DNA of 64,000 nt from Ficedula albicollis (taxonomy: Eukaryota > Chordata > Aves > Passeriformes > Muscicapidae): the NCBI RefSeq assembly GCF_000247815.1, contig NC_021677.1:3370041-3434040 (forward strand), given 5' to 3'. Position numbers and translations under genes: made by a program. Position 1 is the stretch's first letter, and every line of letters starts with the position of its first letter. This document shows, in pieces, positions 57,861 to 64,000 of this stretch. Under the pieces are notes generated by a model. It searched no databases. It was not told the DNA's origin and worked only from the letters and a program-made list of their open reading frames with translations.

Positions 57861-60800
57861 ACTGCAGTTTGGAGTAGGAGCTTATTGCATTTATTTTTAC
57901 ATCATCGAGTTTGCTCAGTATGAGGAGAAATGTAGCGAGCCAAGGCAGAAGGGAGAAATGTAGTGAGCCAAGGCAGAAGTTGATAAACGTTTGCAGCGCT
58001 GTTACAGTGCTTTTTGCCTTGCTGTTACAGCGCAGTGCTCGTTGCTTCGCTATTCTCTGGAATAAATCAGTCCTTTTAGCATAGGGCAGTCTAATGACAC
58101 TCTGCTCTTAAATACTTTCCTGTAATTTGGTAGCCTGAAGTAACACTCAGAGTGCGACTTCCTGACAAATCCTTGGATATGCTGAGGGCCTGGAGAAAAC
58201 AAGTAAAATTAAGTAAATAAAGGCTCAATGGAGGGGAAAGATATGCTGTCACAATAAATGAATAAGGAATTTTCCATCATTCAGTTTGCTTGTATCCAAA
58301 GCTATTTGCAGCCATTCTGGCTTTTCGCTACTTAAAATATTCAAATTGGAGTGATTCATGCTATGTTTGATAGGGATTCTTTAAAAGTAGGCAAATTTAA
58401 TTGTTTGCTTCATACAGGCAGATTTAATTACTTTGTTCATATAAGCAGTAATTTTTATGACAGACACCTGTGATTTTCTGTAATTTTCACTTACTAAAGG
58501 ATCAGTCACGTATTTGTGTATCAGGTCATGGTTCTGAAGCCGTCTGCTTAAATCAGTGCTCGCTGTGGATACGAAACTACTTGAAATGCATATGGAGACT
58601 TTAACCTCCGCCACTTGGATAACAGGTTTTCAGATTTCTTTCAGAAGCTACCTGCTTTTTTTTTCATCAGCCTCGGGCAAAAAGAGTACCTGACATCTGT
58701 TTGGGAGTGATTTTAAAACATGGTGCGCTCAGTAAAAATTTATCACCTCTGCCTAAAGACGAAAAAAAAAAAAAAAAAGAAAAAGTGTGTTTATTTCTAC
58801 CTGTTTTGCTTGAACTGTTATTACACAACAGCTTTCCGGTGTTGTTGCAAACCTGCTCAATTACACAGAGCAGCAGTCCCTAACCTTTGCCAGCCAATGT
58901 GTAACAACACTGAGCAATTATGCTGCAGGCAGCGTCTTCCCATTGGCCTCAAGCTGAACGTTTTTATTTTTTGCAGCTACAGCCGGTCTCAGAGGGTCTA
59001 GCAGGCAACATGTTACCCAGAAACCCTGACCTGGGAAATACTTCAGTGAGGTAGTCATGTCAGGAATTTGTAAATTTACCTAATCTCGCATTTCTTTGAT
59101 TAAAAAGTGTTTATTGTCCCAGTATGGCTGTCCACGTGGTTTGTTTAGCTGGTCCCCAGTTGTGGTGCTGTGGGCTGTAGGAGCACATGACTTCCAGAAT
59201 GAAGCAACACAACTCACAGTGAAAGGGCAGTAAACACACTGACCAAACTTGCTTTATGTAGTGAGTTTCACTGACTTAACAAGGGCAGAATGGCCTTAAA
59301 AAGCCCTGGCAGCTTTTATCCCTATCCAGATCCATTCCCTTTGCAGCCGCTAGAGGCCTAAACAGGGATGTGGACAGAAGTGGTGCTGAAGGACAGCGTC
59401 TCCTTATCAGAGCTGGGCGAGGGATAGAGCTGTCCTTGCTCCAGCTTCCTGCCCCTGGCGGTGAGGAGGTGATGTGCTTTATCTGAGTAACTGGCCCTTG
59501 GGCCACCCAAAACAGCGATCTAAAAAGATCTACAGCGTCTGAGTAGAGAAAAGCGCATGAATAAGTGTCTAATGAGGTCCATGACTAGGTGTTGTACAGG
59601 AATTGATGCATGAGGACACGCTTTGAAAAGCGTTTCTGAAATGAAACATGCCTAAGCCCGGTGGCATGGTGGCTGCAGACAATTCTGCAGCACCTTTGGC
59701 TGAAGCCATGCATGGATGTTGGTTCTGTGCTCTGTCAGGACTCGTTAGGAAAACCCTCCCCTAGCTGAGGGGCTGCTGAGCCTGTGTTTGTGTCCAAGCT
59801 CAGCCTCCCAGTGCCCCTCAGCCCCACGTCCCTGGAGATCCCCTCCTCTCTTGCCTGGCACCTGGTGCACTTGGCTCTGTGGCTCCCTGCTGTCTGTGGG
59901 ACTCAGGCCAGGAGGGGACTGCGTGCTTGTGGTGCACGCCACATCTTTATTTTGCAGTTTTTCAGTGTATTTCAGTGTTTTTCCCCTGTTGTGGGGGGTG
60001 CTGCACATGCTTTGAGCATGAGTTTAAGGGCTAATGAGATCTGGGTTTAACATGCTGGTCCACTGGATTTCAGGGGTGACACGAGTGAGTCAGATTTTAA
60101 AGCTCTTCAGAAAACTGAAAATGCAAATTAGGCATTTAGTGAAAAATCTTCAATTAGTTCAATAAGAGTTATATGTCAGAGCAACCTTGAAAATCCCAAG
60201 AGGCATCCTTAAGCATTTAGATACCTTAATAAGCTGACTCGTTTTCTGTTCCATTGTAAAATGTCAATAATATTTCTGTATCACAGAAGGGCTTTATGAG
60301 GGTAAATGGCAAAGTCTGAACACATCAAGTATGTAATACATTCATAGAGGAGAGTCAGATGGACCTCTCAGAGATATTCAAGGAAAAACAATGCTTGTCA
60401 TATGGGCAGTTGAAAACAATCACTCAGGATCATGCAATATCACCCCATGATACATGATAAAGCAAATATTGTAGAGGAGGAATGAGCTGAAGAATTCCTT
60501 CAGTGTGAAAAAAAAAAGAAAAACCCAGTAAACCAAAACAACAACATCATGAAAGTGGAAAGTCTTGGTAGAGACACTGACCATTAAAAGAGGAATTAAG
60601 ACAAAAAAGCTGCCTATGAAGATAAGGGTTCTAACAAAAGTCCAGGCCATCTATCATGGTGAATTTTCATTAATTTTGGAGTAGAAAAATTCATATAAAT
60701 TAAAAATAAAGTTTTCATTTCTGTTGCTTTGGATTGCACATCTTGAGGATGAGCCATCAAGGTCTTACAATGTTCTTAATTATGTTCTTTAAAATTGACT

Positions 60801-63125
60801 CATAGAGGCTAAAACAGAACACACGATGAGTATTGTGGGCATAGTGATGGCCATTAGGCATAAAGTGTTTTACAGGTCGTAAGTATGAGATCTTTCACAG
60901 TGACAGAAAGCCAGATTTTAGTACCTGATGGAGGTAGAGATAGTTGACATTAAAAAAATTAAAAAATCAGGAAATGGGATGGATATTGAAGACAGGGAAA
61001 CTGCAATTACGGTCTTGCAGTAGAATTTAAGCATTTTATGAAATCAGTACTTTACTTTTTAATGTCTACTTTCAACCTCAGGACAGAGAAAAGCACAAAG
61101 AAACAAAAAGCCAATGAGGCATGAATGTGGCCTCCCAGGCCTCCTTGGAATGTGAGAGCAGAGGTTTTCTGTGGAGAAGGTTGTTCTAATAGACTGTTCA
61201 TTCCCTAGACAGCTTTAATTCAGATCTGGGTTTAAAAACAAAACCTGTTTCAGGAAGTAGTTTGATTCCTTAAAGAAGGTATTTTAAAATTTTTATACTT
61301 TAAATTGTTTCCTGATTTATTCCCACCTCGCCCCCCAAATCTTCTAGGAGCATATCAAGCTGCAGAGTTTCACTAAGACCCTAAGCACATCTCGATTTAT
61401 CTGGATAAATGCAAAAAGCATTTTCAAGTTTTAAAGACATGAAAAACATTTGAGTGGGTGAAATAACTTCCAGTGTGTTTTTTTTTCTTTGTATTTTCCT
61501 CACTATGAGCCATTACCTTCCATATTTTTTTAAATTTTCTTTTCCTAATAGTATTCAATGTGTCCTGCTAGTGCAAGATTTTGTAGGATAGAGGACAAGT
61601 GCAAATCATATTTCCTGTCTTGAGGTCAAATGAATGAACAGATGTGAGGCCCAAGTTCCTTTGGGTTTTGAGAACCAAAGTGCTCTTTCAGGAGCTGAAA
61701 AAAATACAGCGATGATATGTATTTTAGAACTAAAGACAGGTATTCATTTTCTCTCTTGAAAAGTCAGGAACAAGATTGAAGAAGGCAAAACCAATTATTT
61801 CCTGTTGCTTGAATTCTAAAATGCTCTGCTGTTTAATTCCCTCTAAACAAAGAGGCTCTCAGAAACTTTCCTGTCATATTGGAGGAGTTTTTTTCCTTGG
61901 AAAAGGCTCTGTTTTTTCTGTTTTAAACAGATTGCTAAATTTTGAAACAAATTGTAGAAAAAAGCAAAGTAAATGAACTACCTGTACACTTAAAAATGGC
62001 TTGAAACTATAATTAAGGTAATAAATTTAAATAAAAGTGAAGATTTCAATTGATTATAACCGCATATAACCTTTTCCTGGAATGCATTTTTGGGGTTTTT
62101 TTTTTGCAGGTAACCTAAAGAATTATAGGTGTTTAAGTTACAATTTACTCTTCAGAACTAGAGAAAAGGACGACTACAAAGATTTTCCTCAGGATAAAAC
62201 CCAGCTTTGATCAGGCTGGAACACAGTCATGTTAAATACTCTTCGGATATGAAAGAGCTCTGCTCTGCTGAGATCACTTTGTGTTTTCCAGACAGTGTAG
62301 CAGTACTTGGACTTGAGAAGCCAAACATGAGGAGTTGTTCTGCAGTCCCTGTGACCAAACCTCCCTCCCGGACACTGTGGGGAGCAGAAATGTTTCAGTC
62401 TGTGAGAAAAAGGCAAGAGGAAGGTGCCTTCCAGCCCTTCTTGGCCTCTGCATCCAGTGTGGGAATTAGGAGCTTTGTGGGGCTTCCATTTCCATTTTGG
62501 TTTTAGGATTTTACCAACTGTTTGTTGTTTATGGTCTGCCCTTGTACCCTGAAACTATAGCAAAGTGTGACACACTGTTAAATGGTCCTATGCCAGCTAC
62601 ACCTCTTTGTATTCAACAGGAACAAATATTTTTACTCATATACAAAAATAATACAAACATACTCATATATAAAAAGCCATTGCAAGCCCATTTGTGAGGT
62701 AATTTTACAAGTTAGAGTAACGTGCCAACTGAATCAGAAATCGGTGTTCTCTACAGCCACAGTTTATACATGTCTCTTCCAAGTGTGCAGTGAACAAAAT
62801 ACCCATCATTGCAAACTGCCTGAAGAGTAATGATCTTTGAAAATTAGGATGCCTGGATAGCACACAGTCTGTCTTACACGTGGATTCCTGTCCCAAGTGC
62901 CAGCTGGGCTGATGAGGAGCAATAGGTTAATTTAACCCTTGTACATACAAACTGGTTTTGCCACTAAATCTTGATCACTGCATTTTTCAATAGCTCCTAT
63001 TTCAATGGGATTTGCACACTCCTTGTAGAGGGGAAAGAATTTTCTAGTTATGCTTTCCTTAGAGTTACCCATAATCTTTGTGCAGGCCACAAAATTTGTC
63101 ACGAAAAGCTCTGATTGCTTAAGTA
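57861..63125. other. Unique stretch right of the CpG island, no gene recognised
   Basis: The plus strand here looks richer in T and G than the left part of the window. Two pyrimidine-tract-plus-CAG sites resemble splice acceptors (ending near 58975 and 62109), but the sequences after them do not read as recognisable exons. Frames of up to 99 codons (62207-62506) have no known motif. An A17 run lies near 58760-58776. The interval also holds the 28-bp duplication at 57924-57979. Confidence 0.5.
57924..57979. repeat. 28-bp tandem duplication
   Basis: GGAGAAATGTAGCGAGCCAA and GGAGAAATGTAGTGAGCCAA, each followed by GGCAGAAG, sit head to tail (57924-57951 and 57952-57979). The single difference is C to T in a CpG, consistent with methyl-cytosine decay after duplication. 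Confidence 0.92.
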
Positions 63126-63267
63126 AGAGGTGTTACTATAACAGATTTAGGGATTATTAATTGCTAAAAAAACCATGAACTTGTGTTACAATAATCAGAG
63201 GTGTTACTATAACTGATTTAGGGATTATTAATTCCTAAAAAAACCATGAACTTGTGTTACAATAATG
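63126..63267. repeat. 71-bp tandem duplication
   Basis: Copy 1 (63126-63196) and copy 2 (63197-63267) share AGAGGTGTTACTATAAC, TTAGGGATTATTAATT and CCATGAACTTGTGTTACAAT. Only two or three bases differ (AACAGATT/AACTGATT, TTGCTA/TTCCTA), so the event is recent. Confidence 0.92.
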
Positions 63268-64000
63268 ACATTTTTAGAATTTTATTATGGTAGAATACTG
63301 AATTGTTAGGTATTTGTGTGATCCACAGATTTAGTGACCCAACTACAAATGATCAGCCACACGTTCCCCTGGATAGCTTTCTGGAAAATTCCTTTCCAAA
63401 CTAATTTGTGTGAGTTTAATTACAGTGACAATTCAGGGACCTAGAAATGTAAGTCCAAAATTATTGCTGTCATAACAGCAGATCTGCTTAAACTCAGTCT
63501 CGAGGCTGTGCAGCTCTGCACAACTTTGATGTGCAATATGTAGAGGCTGAGCACAAACTGCAATTTATGTATTTTTGTTTCAAACCACATTTCTAGGGTT
63601 TAGCTCTTCCCCTGCTGAAAATAATGATCATTGTTGATGTAGTGCAAAGCTGTACTTAAGAACATTGCACTGTATGTCTTTTGCTATATTCTGTCATTCA
63701 TTTAAGCTCTTCTGTGGCTTTATTTAGACCAGAGAGATAAAGAGAGATTATTTTGACCTAAAGCTTTATGTCCCTTTCATATTGCTAACAAAATTTTAGT
63801 CCAAGGGATAAGAATTTAGAATAATTAATTACAGATGCTGTCATTTGCAACTGCATCTTCTAAAGTTCATCCTTTTACAGGCTCAATCTTTTTTTGCATG
63901 CTTTGTAGTACTGTGAAGCAGAGAGTATTTGATACATTTATTTGGAGAGTACAGAAAGTAAGTGTTATGTATAACAGGTGGTGGTTTGCACATTTCTTAC
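63268..64000. other. Unique stretch, no gene recognised
   Basis: AT-rich sequence with no repeat, RNA gene or exon-like frame that I can support. Confidence 0.5.

Noticed and set aside
59276..59506. 76-codon minus-strand frame near the island
   Set aside because: No motif, overlaps no splice signals that I can support, and resembles chance frames elsewhere.
62098..62180. Splice acceptor and exon after TTTTTTTTTGCAG
   Set aside because: The following sequence has stop codons in all frames within a short distance and no recognisable peptide.

Overview
The window looks like bird nuclear DNA, most likely from a songbird. Three things support this: 3'-terminal CR1 LINE fragments of the avian kind (3.5 kb, 28.2 kb, and weaker ones at 25.2 and 30.5 kb), a solo LTR near 20.5-20.8 kb whose R/U5-like end resembles passerine endogenous-retrovirus LTRs as I remember them, and an AT-rich background with one CpG island. 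'Bird' is fairly safe. 'Passerine' rests on my recollection of repeat families.

I found no protein-coding gene that I can name and no convincing complete exon. Nearly all open frames are short and chance-like. The longest ones (poly-Gly, poly-Pro, Arg/Glu, Ile/Tyr, Leu/Ser) are translations of simple repeats. The only recognisable protein homology is the decayed C-terminal end of a CR1 ORF2 on the minus strand at 3.57-3.71 kb.

Layout. 1-9.97 kb is unique AT-rich DNA with a CR1 fragment abutting an LTR-like element (3.49-4.26 kb). 9.98-10.67 kb is an (AATAT)n array of which about 600 bp is perfect. 12.37-12.89 kb is a polypurine array that switches sharply from a 10-bp to a 5-bp unit. 13.81-13.88 kb is a 40-bp duplication with G6 at its junction. 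19.70-20.29 kb is a run of 591 G, followed by a solo LTR. 25.77-26.05 kb is a run of 277 G between duplicated flanks. 26-53 kb is mostly unique, with a second CR1, two more copies of the LTR family seen at 3.7 kb, and small tandem duplications. 53.1-53.9 kb holds a mosaic of tandem duplications. 55.66-57.86 kb is a TATA-like box, a (GA)147 array and a CpG island interrupted by 1,037 consecutive G. 57.9-64 kb is unique DNA with two more small tandem duplications.

Interpretation. The CpG island at 56.0-57.9 kb is the only strong promoter candidate. By eye the plus strand is richer in A and C to its left and in T and G to its right, which would fit divergent transcription, with the left 55 kb perhaps being intron of a minus-strand gene. 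The three giant G runs are suspicious. At one of them, and at the small G6 junction at 13.8 kb, the G tract separates two copies of the same flank-plus-homopolymer, a pattern that sequencing or assembly error explains well and that should be excluded before any biological reading. I see no operon, CRISPR array or defence-like system, and no clear evidence of a previously undescribed system.
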